Positions 45,249 through 53,907 of a stretch of DNA of 64,000 bases are shown piece after piece. The notes under the pieces were generated by a model that was not told where the DNA came from, did not search any database, and saw only the letters and a list, made by a program, of their open reading frames with translations. A program made the translations under genes and the position numbers. This DNA comes from Sphingobacteriaceae bacterium. GTDB taxonomy: Bacteria; Bacteroidota; Bacteroidia; Sphingobacteriales; Sphingobacteriaceae. Position 1 is the stretch's first letter. Every line of letters begins with the position of its first letter. The DNA is taken from contig JAGIAD010000001.1 in the NCBI GenBank assembly GCA_017745075.1, positions 623,291-687,290 on the forward strand. The letters are read 5' to 3'.

Positions 45249-45360
45249 GTTGTTAAAGACTAAAGCCTACGGTAATTCAGTGACGTTGAAAGGATTATTT
45301 TAAATATAGAACGTTTATAAATTGAAAAAAGATTTGGATGGTTGTATTAAAGAAACGACA

Positions 45361-45583
45361 AATTTAACCACAGACAGATATCGGCCTCCCAACCGGAATA
45401 CAACACGGTTGAAAACAACGTTAGTGCTCAGCAAAGCTAAATCCATCAAGGCAGATCTCTCCAGTTCGCCATGCTCGGTCGAAATAACGACCATTCTAAA
45501 TGGCTATTCTATTTGAATCTGTTTATTGGTAGCAGACAAAAAGTATTTGCCACGGAGGCACAGAAATCACGAAATTTAATATC
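45361..45583. repeat. Nested repeats: family A flanked by partial family C
   Basis: A partial family C arm (tttaaccacagacagatat) at 45363 is followed by family A sequence (gctcagcaaagctaaatcc to ggtcgaaataacg, about 45410-45489) and another partial C arm (ttgccacggaggcacagaaa) at 45549. This looks like one element inserted inside another. It accounts for much of the 466-base gap upstream of cydA; no gene is visible there. Confidence 0.55.
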
Positions 45584-45683
45584 TAAAAAACTGCATTCAA
45601 TAATTTGTGAAAGGATATAATCGCTTGGCCATAGATTTTCCTCTTCGGCAGAATAAAGCCTTATCAGCAATAACCAAAGTTTT

Positions 45684-46583
45684 CTAGGTCCCTTTCAACT
45701 CATCATAGGCAGCGGTTAAACTTCTTTGAATACCTTCTCCCTGCCATTCGGGTGCATTTGGAATAGCAGTAGTTTTTAGAATATCTTCTTTGCTTTTTCC
45801 GGCTTTAATTTCGCCGCCCACAAAAGTCAGGAGGTTTTGAAGGTAATTTTGATAAGCTTTAACATCGGTTTTATTTCCAGTTACTTTTTCCGGATCAAGG
45901 CTATGCCCCCACACAAATAAGGTGTCGTTATCAAACTGGTTCTGTATCTTCTCCAAAGCCGTAATCCAGTTGCCGATATGGGCGCCGTTCTCCCTGTCAA
46001 TATATGGAAATTTACGGTTGAAAACCAGGTCACCAACGTGTACAATATTGGCATTTTCGAAATGATAAACGGCATCCCCATTGGTATGTCCTGAACCGTA
46101 ATAATAGGCTTTGATATTTTCGTTGCCCACTTTAGCCGTCCATTTTGTTCCGAAAGTAGTATCAGGTAAAAGCTGTTTATCTAAATTATTTGCTTTTTCT
46201 GCAGTTCTTTTCTGGTTAACAAGCGAATTTTGGTGTGCCACTACTTTTTCAGCCAATCCTTTGAAAGAAATATTCCCTGAGGTATGGTCGCCATGATGGT
46301 GCGTGTTGATCAGGTATTTGAAAGGTTTTTCGCCAAGTTTTTTTAATTCGTCGATCACATGCGGCGCTGTAGTCGGGAATTGTGCATCTATCACCACAAA
46401 ACTGTTTTTAGAATTTAGCCAGCCAATGGTGCCACCCTGTTCAGTAAATATCCCCACATCGTTACGGAGCGGTTTAAAGTTATAGGAGCGAAATAATTCC
46501 TGCTGAGCAAAAACATCTGTTTTATAAATTGATAACAAGGCCATGGCCAGTGCCGAATTTTTGATAAAATTTCTTCTTTCCAT
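45684..46583 (-). CDS. Tat-exported metallo-beta-lactamase-fold hydrolase
   Basis: The 299-residue product has a twin-arginine-like signal (MERRNFIKNSALAMALL) and the MBL zinc motif THHHGDHTSGN at 94-104, then GSGHTNGDAVYHF, VHVGDLVFN and FVWGHSLDPE. The three His, Asp and later His ligands are in place. The family includes B1 beta-lactamases and many quorum-quenching or glyoxalase-like enzymes; substrate cannot be named. The BlaI-type pair lies 40 kb away, so linkage to it is not implied. Confidence 0.85.
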   Translation of the reverse strand: MERRNFIKNSALAMALLSIYKTDVFAQQELFRSYNFKPLRNDVGIFTEQGGTIGWLNSKNSFVVIDAQFPTTAPHVIDELKKLGEKPFKYLINTHHHGDHTSGNISFKGLAEKVVAHQNSLVNQKRTAEKANNLDKQLLPDTTFGTKWTAKVGNENIKAYYYGSGHTNGDAVYHFENANIVHVGDLVFNRKFPYIDRENGAHIGNWITALEKIQNQFDNDTLFVWGHSLDPEKVTGNKTDVKAYQNYLQNLLTFVGGEIKAGKSKEDILKTTAIPNAPEWQGEGIQRSLTAAYDELKGT

Positions 46584-46599
46584 ATTGGGATTAAGCTAA

Positions 46600-46623
46600 A
46601 AACCACGGCATTTACCGTGGTTT
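46600..46623 (-). terminator. Terminator of the 67-residue small gene
   Basis: A 9-base perfect stem aaaccacgg/ccgtggttt with a catttac-type loop; the minus strand continues with a T-run. It lies downstream of the gene at 46658-46861 and before the MBL start. Confidence 0.75.
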
Positions 46624-46657
46624 AAATTTAATGATTTTGATTGTGAATTAGCAAAAT

Positions 46658-46861
46658 TTATATTCTCGAGCCCGGTGTGGTACCCGGCTCGTGCCCTGGC
46701 CCAAAGGCGTTATTCTTCCGGTCTTTATCCTTATTGAACAGATTGGTGGCTACCTTAGATGACTTGTTTTCATCAAGTGACCTATTCTCTTTAATATCTT
46801 CTGCAGTTTTATCCAGTAAATCGTTCTCAACAATCTTACCTTTTTCTTTCTTCGTTCCCAT
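46658..46861 (-). CDS. Small charged protein, unknown function
   Basis: The 67-residue hydrophilic product begins MGTKKEKGKIVENDLLDKTA and is rich in Lys, Asp, Glu and Asn, ending in GPGHEPGTTPGSRI. It has no membrane segment and looks intrinsically disordered. A good terminator lies 35 bases after its stop, supporting a real transcription unit. I do not recognise the family; similar short disordered proteins occur in Sphingobacteriaceae. It could also be a chance frame. Confidence 0.55.
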   Translation of the reverse strand: MGTKKEKGKIVENDLLDKTAEDIKENRSLDENKSSKVATNLFNKDKDRKNNAFGPGHEPGTTPGSRI

Positions 46862-47040
46862 AATACTGTAAATTGATGTATTATAAGAACAAGCTAAAAA
46901 TAGGATTGTTTTTAATAGTTGTCCTTAAAACCGGTTTATTCGCCATAACACAGCTTATGTTTGATGGCTCACCAAACACAATATGGCATAATATTAAGAC
47001 AGGTGACTTACCAACCAATGAAACGGCTGGAACGAACGGT

Positions 47041-47244
47041 TTATAGCATTGCTCCAGGTAATTTACCTAACTCATGAATACACCCGAAAGAATGAAACCT
47101 CCTTTTATGGATTTTATTAAAATGGTTAGAAGATTCGAATGAAAACGGGTTGAAGATAAACTTGTAAATGTGTTTTCTTTCTTCGTTTAGTTTTTCTGCC
47201 AGCTTTGCGTTTTCCAGATTTTGAGTGTTGTGGTTCTTTTCCAT
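47041..47244 (-). CDS. Possible small protein, unknown function
   Basis: The 67-residue frame reads MEKNHNTQNLENAKLAEKLN at the start, resembling a helical, charged protein, then turns into a less coding-like tail (SNHFNKIHKRRFHSFGCIH). This change could reflect a frameshift or decay after about residue 35. It lies between another small gene and a repeat cluster, and has no clear promoter or terminator. Weak support only. Confidence 0.3.
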   Translation of the reverse strand: MEKNHNTQNLENAKLAEKLNEERKHIYKFIFNPFSFESSNHFNKIHKRRFHSFGCIHELGKLPGAML

Positions 47245-47523
47245 GACGATATAGATTATTGAAAACCTAGTGGGCTTTCAGGGTTAACAATTTTAATACT
47301 AGATAAAAAGCTTTTTTAAAATTTGCTTAACCTTATACCATGGGTGTTTGATAAGGTTTCGTTCAGGAACAACAGGTAAAATGGCGTAAATTGCTTTATT
47401 GTTAATTAAATATAAGCTTAATTTTTGAATTTTGCAAGAGAATTTTATTGGTTTAAATAGTTAGTTACAGATACCTTAAAATCTGATTGTTTATCTTAGA
47501 AATCAGCTGCAATGGCGTTAGGT

Positions 47524-47767
47524 AAATACAGTCCTGCTCTCCATTTTATCCCGATAAAATCGGGATGTTCGTTCCGATCAGGTTTAAGTGGCACAGCCAG
47601 CAGTACTATTTTGGGGTTACAGGGTGCAGAAGATTTGTCTATCAGCATGAATCTTTTTTGCATCAGATAACCTTAAATAGCAGCACCAAATTGAGTATGT
47701 AAACCTGATTGAAGCGGATACCGGCCTAGTGCCTAAGGCCTGCAGGCGTATTAGTGAAAAGCAGGAC
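47524..47767. repeat. Two family B repeats in opposite orientation (copies 4 and 5)
   Basis: The first copy, about 47524-47605, has acagtcctgctc, the hairpin atcccgat/atcgggat at 47548-47566 and cgatcaggttta. The second, 47701-47767, begins aaacctgatt and ends gcaggac, the reverse orientation. They occupy the centre of the 634-base gene-free interval 47245-47878, whose other parts are AT-rich with no recognised signal except the terminator near 47829. Confidence 0.65.
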
Positions 47768-47828
47768 AAACATTAAAACAAGACCCTGCCCCTGCTTTTC
47801 AAAAAATCATTATAAATTATACTGCCCA

Positions 47829-47856
47829 TAAAAAAGTCCCGATTTTCACCGGGACT
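47829..47856 (-). terminator. Terminator of the cysteine desulfurase gene
   Basis: The 7-base stem agtcccg/cgggact with an attttcac loop is followed by TTTTT on the minus strand. The stem core repeats at 49098 and 56529. Confidence 0.8.
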
Positions 47857-47878
47857 CTCCTATTTGGTTAATGATATT

Positions 47879-49027
47879 TTATGCGAGCGCATTTTGTTTC
47901 ACTACCATTTTAACTTTTTCGATTACGTAATCTAAATCCTCTTTTGTGGTATATTTACTAAATGAAAAACGTACTGACGGGCGGTTTGGATCGGCATTTA
48001 TACCGTTTAGCACATGCGAACCAATGTTTGAACCCGAAGAACAGGCACTACCGCCCGAAGCACAAATCCCGTTGATATCCAGATTGAACAACAACATATC
48101 GGCCATGTCCATTTCGGGGAAAGAAACATTTAGCACTGTATAAAGACTTTTATCGGCATCGGTTTCGCCATTGAAGCCAATACCTGGAATTTCGGCAATC
48201 AATTGCTCTTTTAAATAATCTTTTAAGCCCTGAATATAAGTCTGGTGCTCCGTCATCTCGGCATAAGCAATTTCTAAAGCTTTAGCCAGGCCCACAATAC
48301 CGTATACATTTTCGGTACCGCCACGCATATTGCGCTCCTGTGCCCCGCCGTAAATCATCGGCGGAATTTTTACATTACTGTTTACGTATAAAAAGCCGAC
48401 ACCTTTTGGCCCATGCAGTTTATGTGCTGCACAAACAATAAAATGTGCTTTAAGCTCCCTTACATTGTGTGGATAATGCCCCATGGTCTGTACGGTATCG
48501 GCATGGTAAATGGCATTGTATTTTTCACAGATATCGCCCACTTTAACCATATCGGTCAGGGTACCCAGCTCATTATTGGCATGCATTAAGGAAACAAAAG
48601 TACGCTCATTATGCTGAAGCAGTTCTTCCAAGTGATTATAATCTATATTGCCTTTTCCATCGATATTAACAAAGCTCAGTTTATCGATCTCGCCATTTTT
48701 AAGCATGGTATTTAAGGTATGCTCAACCGCATGATGTTCAATTTTTGAGGTGATGGCATGTTTAATTCCATAAGCGGCAATACCGCAACGGATAGCTGTA
48801 TTATCGGCCTCGGTACCACCGGAAGTAAAAAATATTTCGGAGGGTGATGCGTTTAACAGGCCAGAAACGGTTTTACGGGCTTTTTCTACAAGCGTACGCA
48901 CCTCGCGTCCGAGCGCATGAATGGCAGATGGATTACCAAAATAATTTTCCATCACATTTGTCATTTCTGCAATTACCGCCGCATCTAAAGGTGTTGTGGC
49001 CGCATTATCTAAATAGACCCTTTTCAT
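47879..49027 (-). CDS. Cysteine desulfurase (NifS/IscS family)
   Basis: The 382-residue PLP enzyme has YLDNAATTPLD at the N terminus, HH98-99 in SKIEHHAVEHT, the Schiff-base Lys203 in AAHKLHGPKG, and the catalytic Cys329 in CASGGSACSSGS. It releases sulfur from cysteine for iron-sulfur clusters or thiolation. No iscU, sufB or mnmA lies next to it, so the acceptor is not visible. The active-site loop type is group I (NifS/IscS). Transcribed alone with a terminator. Confidence 0.93.
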   Translation of the reverse strand: MKRVYLDNAATTPLDAAVIAEMTNVMENYFGNPSAIHALGREVRTLVEKARKTVSGLLNASPSEIFFTSGGTEADNTAIRCGIAAYGIKHAITSKIEHHAVEHTLNTMLKNGEIDKLSFVNIDGKGNIDYNHLEELLQHNERTFVSLMHANNELGTLTDMVKVGDICEKYNAIYHADTVQTMGHYPHNVRELKAHFIVCAAHKLHGPKGVGFLYVNSNVKIPPMIYGGAQERNMRGGTENVYGIVGLAKALEIAYAEMTEHQTYIQGLKDYLKEQLIAEIPGIGFNGETDADKSLYTVLNVSFPEMDMADMLLFNLDINGICASGGSACSSGSNIGSHVLNGINADPNRPSVRFSFSKYTTKEDLDYVIEKVKMVVKQNALA

Positions 49028-49097
49028 TTCTTACGAATATTTAAAAGTTAGTATTTCAAGAATGTCTTGCTAATCAACATCCTTGTTTAAAATAATC

Positions 49098-49123
49098 GGG
49101 ACTTAATCGTTTTATTAAGTCCC
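49098..49123 (-). terminator. Terminator of the phosphohexomutase gene
   Basis: A 10-base perfect stem gggacttaat/attaagtccc with a cgtttt loop lies 37 bases beyond the mutase stop. T-rich sequence follows on the minus strand. Confidence 0.75.
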
Positions 49124-49159
49124 AATTTTTATGCTAATACCTTAAATCCTTTTGAGGGA

Positions 49160-50545
49160 TTAAAGGTGTAATATTTCCTTGATGTCGGAAATGATCTTAT
49201 TTGCCAGATTTTCGGCAATGGTTTCATTTTCGGCCTCACTATAAATCCTGATAATCGGTTCAGTATTCGAACGGCGTAAATGTACCCAAGTTTTATCAAA
49301 TTCTATTTTCAAACCATCAATGGTACTGTATGGCTGCTTTTTATATTTCTCTTCTACCTGTTTCAACAAATTATCGATATCCATTTCAGGAGTAAGGGTA
49401 ATTTTATTTTTAGAAATATGGTAGTGAGGGTAACTGCGTCTTAATACGGAAACCGATTTGCCAAACTTAGCCAAATGCGTTAAAAACAAGGCAATACCTA
49501 CCAAAGCATCTCTACCGTAATGCGATTCAGGATAGATAATCCCACCGTTTCCTTCCCCTCCAATAATAGCATCCGTAGCTTTCATCTTGTTTACCACATT
49601 TACTTCGCCCACTGCAGATGCATTGTATACTGAACCTGCTTTTTCGGTTACGTCGCGTAAGGCACGGGTTGATGAAAGATTGGAAACAGTATTTCCTGGT
49701 GTATTTTTCAGTACATAATCGGCAACTGCAACCAAGGTATATTCTTCGCCGAACATGCTGCCATCTTCGTTTACAAAACATAAACGGTCAACATCCGGAT
49801 CAACTACAATACCTAAATCAGCATGCTGTTTCTGAACCTCTTTTGATATTTCGGTTAAATGTTCTGGTAGTGGTTCAGGGTTGTGTGGAAAATGCCCGTC
49901 AGGTGTACAATACAGTTCCACCACTTTACTTACCCCCAGGGCTTTTAATAAAGCTGGAATAAAAATGCCTCCTGTTGAATTTACGCAATCGATTACCACT
50001 TTAAAATCGGCCTTTTTAATCGCTTCAACATCTACTAATGGCAATGCTAAAACTTTATCGATGTGTTTTTGAAGGTAAGTATCGTTTTTGATTACTTTTC
50101 CGAGCTTATCTACATCAGCGAATTCGAAATCGGCACTTTCGGCTAAGTCTAAAACTTCTTTACCATCTGCATCGCTAATAAATTCGCCCCTGGCGTTCAA
50201 TAGCTTTAAAGCATTCCACTGTTTTGGGTTATGGCTAGCCGTTAAAATAATACCGCCTCCCGCATTTTCGTCAGGTACTGCAACTTCTACCGTTGGTGTT
50301 GTTGACAAGCCCAGATCGATTACCTCTATGCCCAGGCCCTGTAAGGTTCCGATTACTAAATTGTTAACCATTTCGCCGGAAATACGGGCATCTCGACCCA
50401 AAACAATTCGTTTATTGCCGGTTTTTTTTACTACCCAGCTGCCAAAGGCTGCTGTAAATTTCACAATATCAAATGGTGTTAAGCCGTCGCCAGCCTTCCC
50501 GCCTATGGTTCCGCGTATTCCTGAAATCGATTTTATTAAAGTCAC
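49160..50545 (-). CDS. glmM: Phosphohexomutase, probably phosphoglucosamine mutase
   Basis: From GTG 50545 the product has 461 residues. Domains follow the alpha-D-phosphohexomutase order: SISGIRGTIGGKAGDGLT, the phosphoserine loop ILTASHNPKQWNALKLL (Ser104), the metal loop VVDPDVDRLCFVN (Asp249, Asp251, Asp253), GGEGNGGIIYPESHYGRD, and phosphate-binding RRSNTEPIIRIY. It would convert GlcN-6-P to GlcN-1-P for peptidoglycan and LPS; phosphomannomutase/phosphoglucomutase activity cannot be excluded. A 73-residue longer frame reaches 50764, but it crosses a -7 element at 50569 and has no conserved sequence. Confidence 0.85.
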   Translation of the reverse strand: MTLIKSISGIRGTIGGKAGDGLTPFDIVKFTAAFGSWVVKKTGNKRIVLGRDARISGEMVNNLVIGTLQGLGIEVIDLGLSTTPTVEVAVPDENAGGGIILTASHNPKQWNALKLLNARGEFISDADGKEVLDLAESADFEFADVDKLGKVIKNDTYLQKHIDKVLALPLVDVEAIKKADFKVVIDCVNSTGGIFIPALLKALGVSKVVELYCTPDGHFPHNPEPLPEHLTEISKEVQKQHADLGIVVDPDVDRLCFVNEDGSMFGEEYTLVAVADYVLKNTPGNTVSNLSSTRALRDVTEKAGSVYNASAVGEVNVVNKMKATDAIIGGEGNGGIIYPESHYGRDALVGIALFLTHLAKFGKSVSVLRRSYPHYHISKNKITLTPEMDIDNLLKQVEEKYKKQPYSTIDGLKIEFDKTWVHLRRSNTEPIIRIYSEAENETIAENLANKIISDIKEILHL

Positions 50546-50568
50546 CGTGTATAATTTATTTTGAGGTC

Positions 50569-50576
50569 CAAAAATA
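50569..50576 (-). promoter_or_regulatory. -7 promoter element for the phosphohexomutase gene
   Basis: The minus strand reads TATTTTTG, matching TAnnTTTG, 24 bases before GTG 50545; it decides the start. Confidence 0.5.
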
Positions 50577-50826
50577 ACAAAAAAAACAACATAGAGGCTA
50601 TTTAGCAAGGTTTTGCCAAGCAAATTTACATTGTCTTTATATCTACAAACACGATGTACCTGGTAGAAATTAGCTGCATTATTAAAATCAAACGTGTGTT
50701 TGAACTGGCTGCTGGTCTTCATTTTTTTAATCTTCATTTTCAACAAAATAAAAAACTGATTCATAATACTCTTGCAACATTATTGCATAAAAGCATATTC
50801 TGACTTCACTAGCAGTTGTAAAACCT

Positions 50827-50834
50827 TATATTTG
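50827..50834 (+). promoter_or_regulatory. -7 promoter element for the methyltransferase operon
   Basis: TATATTTG matches TAnnTTTG and lies 29 bases before the ATG at 50863. Confidence 0.5.
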
Positions 50835-50862
50835 CATCTTTTTAAGATAAAAAGGCTTTTAT

Positions 50863-51594
50863 ATGCAGCGCAAGTGGTTTCAATATTGGTTTAATTCGCC
50901 ATATTATCATATTCTATATCAACAACGGAATGATGCTGAAGCCGAGTTTTTTATTGATAAACTCACTCACTTCCTTCATCCTAAAGCCGATGCCAAAATG
51001 CTTGATATTGCCTGTGGAAAAGGCCGTCATTCCATTTACCTGAACAAAAAAGGTTTCGATGTTACGGGAATAGACCTTTCAGAACAAAGTATTAAATACG
51101 CCAAACAATTCGAAAACCATAAATTGCATTTCCTGGTGCACGATATGCGCAGGTTATTCTACATCAACTATTTTGATGTGGCCTTAAACCTTTTTACCAG
51201 TTTTGGTTATTTCGATACGGAGAAGGAACACGTAAATGCCCTTAAAACCTTCAGGAAATGTTTAACTGCCGATGGGATTTTAGTGCTGGATTATTTTAAT
51301 ACAGAAAAAATTATCCGCAATTTAAATTCGTGCGAAACCAAATCGCTTGATGGCATTACTTTCAACATCACCAAAAATATTGTAGATGGAAAAATCATCA
51401 AGAAGATAAATTTTGAAGACAAGCACAAGGTATATAATTTTGAAGAACGCGTACAGGCATTCAGTTTTGAAGATTTTCAGCGCATGCTTACCAAAGCCGG
51501 GATGCAGATCGAAAAAACCTTTGGCAGTTATAGTTTAGATAAATTTGATCAATCTACTTCCGACCGCTTAATTTTAATCTGTAAAAAAGCATGA
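50863..51594 (+). CDS. Class I SAM-dependent methyltransferase
   Basis: The 243-residue protein has the SAM-binding motif [20 protein letters not shown] (about 43-62), [13 protein letters not shown], and [18 protein letters not shown], with a C-terminal substrate region. The acceptor is not evident. It heads an operon: the PAP2 gene starts inside its last codon (ATGA overlap), and a ZIP transporter gene follows. Confidence 0.88.
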   Translation: MQRKWFQYWFNSPYYHILYQQRNDAEAEFFIDKLTHFLHPKADAKMLDIACGKGRHSIYLNKKGFDVTGIDLSEQSIKYAKQFENHKLHFLVHDMRRLFYINYFDVALNLFTSFGYFDTEKEHVNALKTFRKCLTADGILVLDYFNTEKIIRNLNSCETKSLDGITFNITKNIVDGKIIKKINFEDKHKVYNFEERVQAFSFEDFQRMLTKAGMQIEKTFGSYSLDKFDQSTSDRLILICKKA

Positions 51595-52154
51595 TAGAAA
51601 GTATACAGCAATTTGATGTAGAATTGTTCCTGAAAATCCACCGCGGACTTTCAAACAGCTTTTTTGACTGGTTGATGCCATTGATGCGAAACCGTTTCTT
51701 TTGGTCGCCGCTTTATCTTTTTATCATTGTATTTTGTATTAAACAGTATAAAAAACAAGGCTATTACATTATTGGCATGGTACTTTTTACCTTTGCAATG
51801 GGCGATTTAATTGCATCAAGGGTAGTAAAGCTATGGGTATCGAGGGTAAGGCCATGTAACGATATGAGTTTGGCCAACGATATCATCCATCGTGTACCCT
51901 GTGGTAGCGGATTAAGTTTTCCTTCCGCACATGCGACCAATCATTTTGCGATAGCCGTTTTTTTGATATGCATTTTCTATAGCAAGTGGAAACCTATTTT
52001 ACCTATTGGTCTTTTCTGGGCGTTTATTATCAGTTTTGCGCAGGTATATGTTGGTGTTCATTACCCTGTTGATGTAACAACTGGTGCATTGCTGGGCATA
52101 ACGATAGGCATTATTTGTTCGAGAATATTTAAAAAACTACAACCTGATTTTTAA
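51591..52154 (+). CDS. PAP2-family membrane phosphatase
   Basis: The 187-residue membrane protein carries the three acid-phosphatase motifs [19 protein letters not shown] and [11 protein letters not shown], the last with the nucleophile His. In place of the usual PSGH it has PSAH, a common variant. Such enzymes hydrolyse lipid phosphates such as undecaprenyl pyrophosphate. It overlaps the methyltransferase gene by four bases and precedes the ZIP gene by three. Confidence 0.88.
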   Translation: MIESIQQFDVELFLKIHRGLSNSFFDWLMPLMRNRFFWSPLYLFIIVFCIKQYKKQGYYIIGMVLFTFAMGDLIASRVVKLWVSRVRPCNDMSLANDIIHRVPCGSGLSFPSAHATNHFAIAVFLICIFYSKWKPILPIGLFWAFIISFAQVYVGVHYPVDVTTGALLGITIGIICSRIFKKLQPDF

Positions 52155-52157
52155 CCT

Positions 52158-52874
52158 ATGGAAATCTGGAAATTCTGCGTACTCTTTTTTTCTGCTTTTC
52201 TGGGCGGAATAGCTATTTTTATGGTAAAGAGTGATAAATCGAAACTGCTGAAATTGATTTTATCTTTCAGCGGGGCTTATCTTTTTGCCATTACGGTTTT
52301 ACATTTAATTCCCGATGCTTACAGCGGACCGGATAAGTGGCAGATTGGAGTTTTTATCCTGATCGGTTTCTTATTGCAAATTTTTTTAGAACAATTTTCT
52401 GAAGGGGTAGAACATGGGCACATCCATAAACACCATGATGGGCATGTTTTTCCTTTTGGTATTATGATCAGTTTGTGCCTGCATGCTTTTTTAGAAGGCA
52501 TGCCCCTGGCAAAAGAACAACATAATGAGTTAATTTTTGGTATTTCGTTGCACCACATTCCTGCGGCATTTGCGTTGGCGAGCATACTCACTCAGAACCA
52601 CTTCAAGAAAAGCAGTATTGTGTTTTACCTTATTTTATTTGCAGTAATGGCACCATTTGGCTTTTATGTAAGTGTTGGGCTCAGCAACGGTACCATAGGC
52701 GGTCTGGATGCTTATTTTAATAAAATTATGGGTATCGTAATTGGTATTTTCCTGCATATTTCTACTACCATTTTATTTGAATCGAGCGCCGATCATAAAA
52801 TCAACACACGTAAAATGATCGCCGTTTTACTGGGGATCAGTGTGGCATTGATCGGTTTCTTTGCGGGACATTGA
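52158..52874 (+). CDS. ZIP-family metal transporter
   Basis: The 238-residue protein has about seven to eight membrane helices, a His-rich loop EGVEHGHIHKHHDGHVFPFG near residues 83-102, and metal-site motifs LHAFLEGMPLAKEQ and SLHHIPAAFALA, the LH..EG and HH.PAA signature of ZIP carriers. It likely imports zinc or another divalent metal. It is the last gene of the methyltransferase-PAP2 operon; why these belong together is unclear. Confidence 0.87.
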   Translation: MEIWKFCVLFFSAFLGGIAIFMVKSDKSKLLKLILSFSGAYLFAITVLHLIPDAYSGPDKWQIGVFILIGFLLQIFLEQFSEGVEHGHIHKHHDGHVFPFGIMISLCLHAFLEGMPLAKEQHNELIFGISLHHIPAAFALASILTQNHFKKSSIVFYLILFAVMAPFGFYVSVGLSNGTIGGLDAYFNKIMGIVIGIFLHISTTILFESSADHKINTRKMIAVLLGISVALIGFFAGH

Positions 52875-53020
52875 CCAGTTGGCAGTTATTAGTTGATGGT
52901 TATCAATTTACAACTAAGCAACTTAAACAACTATCTTTCAAACAATTAACCCACTATCCGTTTTAAACGTTTAATCGTTTAAATTTTAAGGCCTCTGCAA
53001 AAAATTAGGTAAATTCGAGT

Positions 53021-53626
53021 ATGGATAAAATTGTGAATGAACCCGCTGCAGCCTATCAAAAAAGACATTATACTGTTGAAGAATACCTGGAAATGGAAAA
53101 ACCATCGACAGTAAAACATGAATATTATCAGGGAGAGATCTTTGCCATGTCGGGGGCTGGACTCAATCACAATAAAATTTTCAGTAATGTTTTTATAGAA
53201 ATAGGAAATAATTTAAAGGGTAAGCCATGCCGACCTTACGGAAGTGATATGCGAATGCATATTCCTGAAAACACTTTATTCACCTATCCTGATATTTCCA
53301 TTTATTGCAATGGTTTAAAGCATAGCGATGTTGATGAAGACAGTTCAATTTTACCTACTGTAATTATCGAAATCCTGTCGCCCTCTACCAAAAATTACGA
53401 CAGGGGAAAAAAATTTAACCTGTATAAAGATATCCCATCATTAAAAGAATACATTATGATTGATTCAGAATCGGTTTCCGTTGAGGCGCATTATGTCAAT
53501 GATGAGCAAAATTGGGTACTCAATAAGCGTGAAGAGATTACTGATGTACTAAGTTTTGTTTCGATGGGATTTGACGTAGCGCTAAGTGATATTTATTATC
53601 GTGTTCGTTTTGGTAAAGAGAAATGA
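53021..53626 (+). CDS. Uma2-family PD-(D/E)xK nuclease-fold protein
   Basis: The 201-residue protein shows the Uma2/DUF820 motifs in order: [33 protein letters not shown], and [19 protein letters not shown]. The fold is a PD-(D/E)xK endonuclease fold with Asp, Glu and downstream Lys placed as expected; cleavage has been proposed, not established, for the family. It stands alone here, unlike cyanobacterial clusters of many copies. Confidence 0.85.
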   Translation: MDKIVNEPAAAYQKRHYTVEEYLEMEKPSTVKHEYYQGEIFAMSGAGLNHNKIFSNVFIEIGNNLKGKPCRPYGSDMRMHIPENTLFTYPDISIYCNGLKHSDVDEDSSILPTVIIEILSPSTKNYDRGKKFNLYKDIPSLKEYIMIDSESVSVEAHYVNDEQNWVLNKREEITDVLSFVSMGFDVALSDIYYRVRFGKEK

Positions 53627-53680
53627 GTTTGTAGATAAAAATTCAAAAACATGACAGAAAATTGCCAATTACCAACTGCA

Positions 53681-53824
53681 TCACTTCTTCTCTTTCTTTT
53701 TCCCATAACCCCAGGGACAATGTTTGCACTTATTTTTACAGCAATAACCCCGTTTTAAATGGTAAGCTTCAGTAAAAACCATTAATCCGTCTTCGTTAAA
53801 GTAAAAATCTTCACCTTCTTTCAT
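53681..53824 (-). CDS. DUF5522 cysteine-rich mini-protein
   Basis: The 47-residue protein reads MKEGEDFYFNEDGLMVFTEA, then HLKRGYCCKNKCKHCPWGY, and ends in a Lys run. The CC-x3-C-x2-C cluster (four cysteines plus nearby His) matches the DUF5522 family, proposed here to bind a metal or [Fe-S] cluster. It lies 83 bases downstream of the exonuclease-like MBL gene, same strand, with a hairpin at 53842 between them. It is too short for typical gene finders. Confidence 0.8.
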   Translation of the reverse strand: MKEGEDFYFNEDGLMVFTEAYHLKRGYCCKNKCKHCPWGYGKKKEKK

Positions 53825-53841
53825 ATATCATCAATTAAAAG

Positions 53842-53862
53842 ATCCTGAAACAAGTTCAGGAT
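53842..53862. terminator. Hairpin after the MBL-exonuclease gene
   Basis: Perfect 8-base arms atcctgaa (53842-53849) and ttcaggat (53855-53862) with an acaag loop lead into gacga, the end word of family A. It may be a minimal repeat member acting as a terminator or processing site. Confidence 0.45.
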
Positions 53863-53907
53863 GACGAACAGCCGATATTTTGTAGTATTTTCCAATTATT
53901 ATAATTA

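Noticed and set aside
49160..50764. Phosphohexomutase starting at 50764
   Set aside because: The extra 73 residues are not conserved-looking and contain a promoter element; GTG 50545 fits better.
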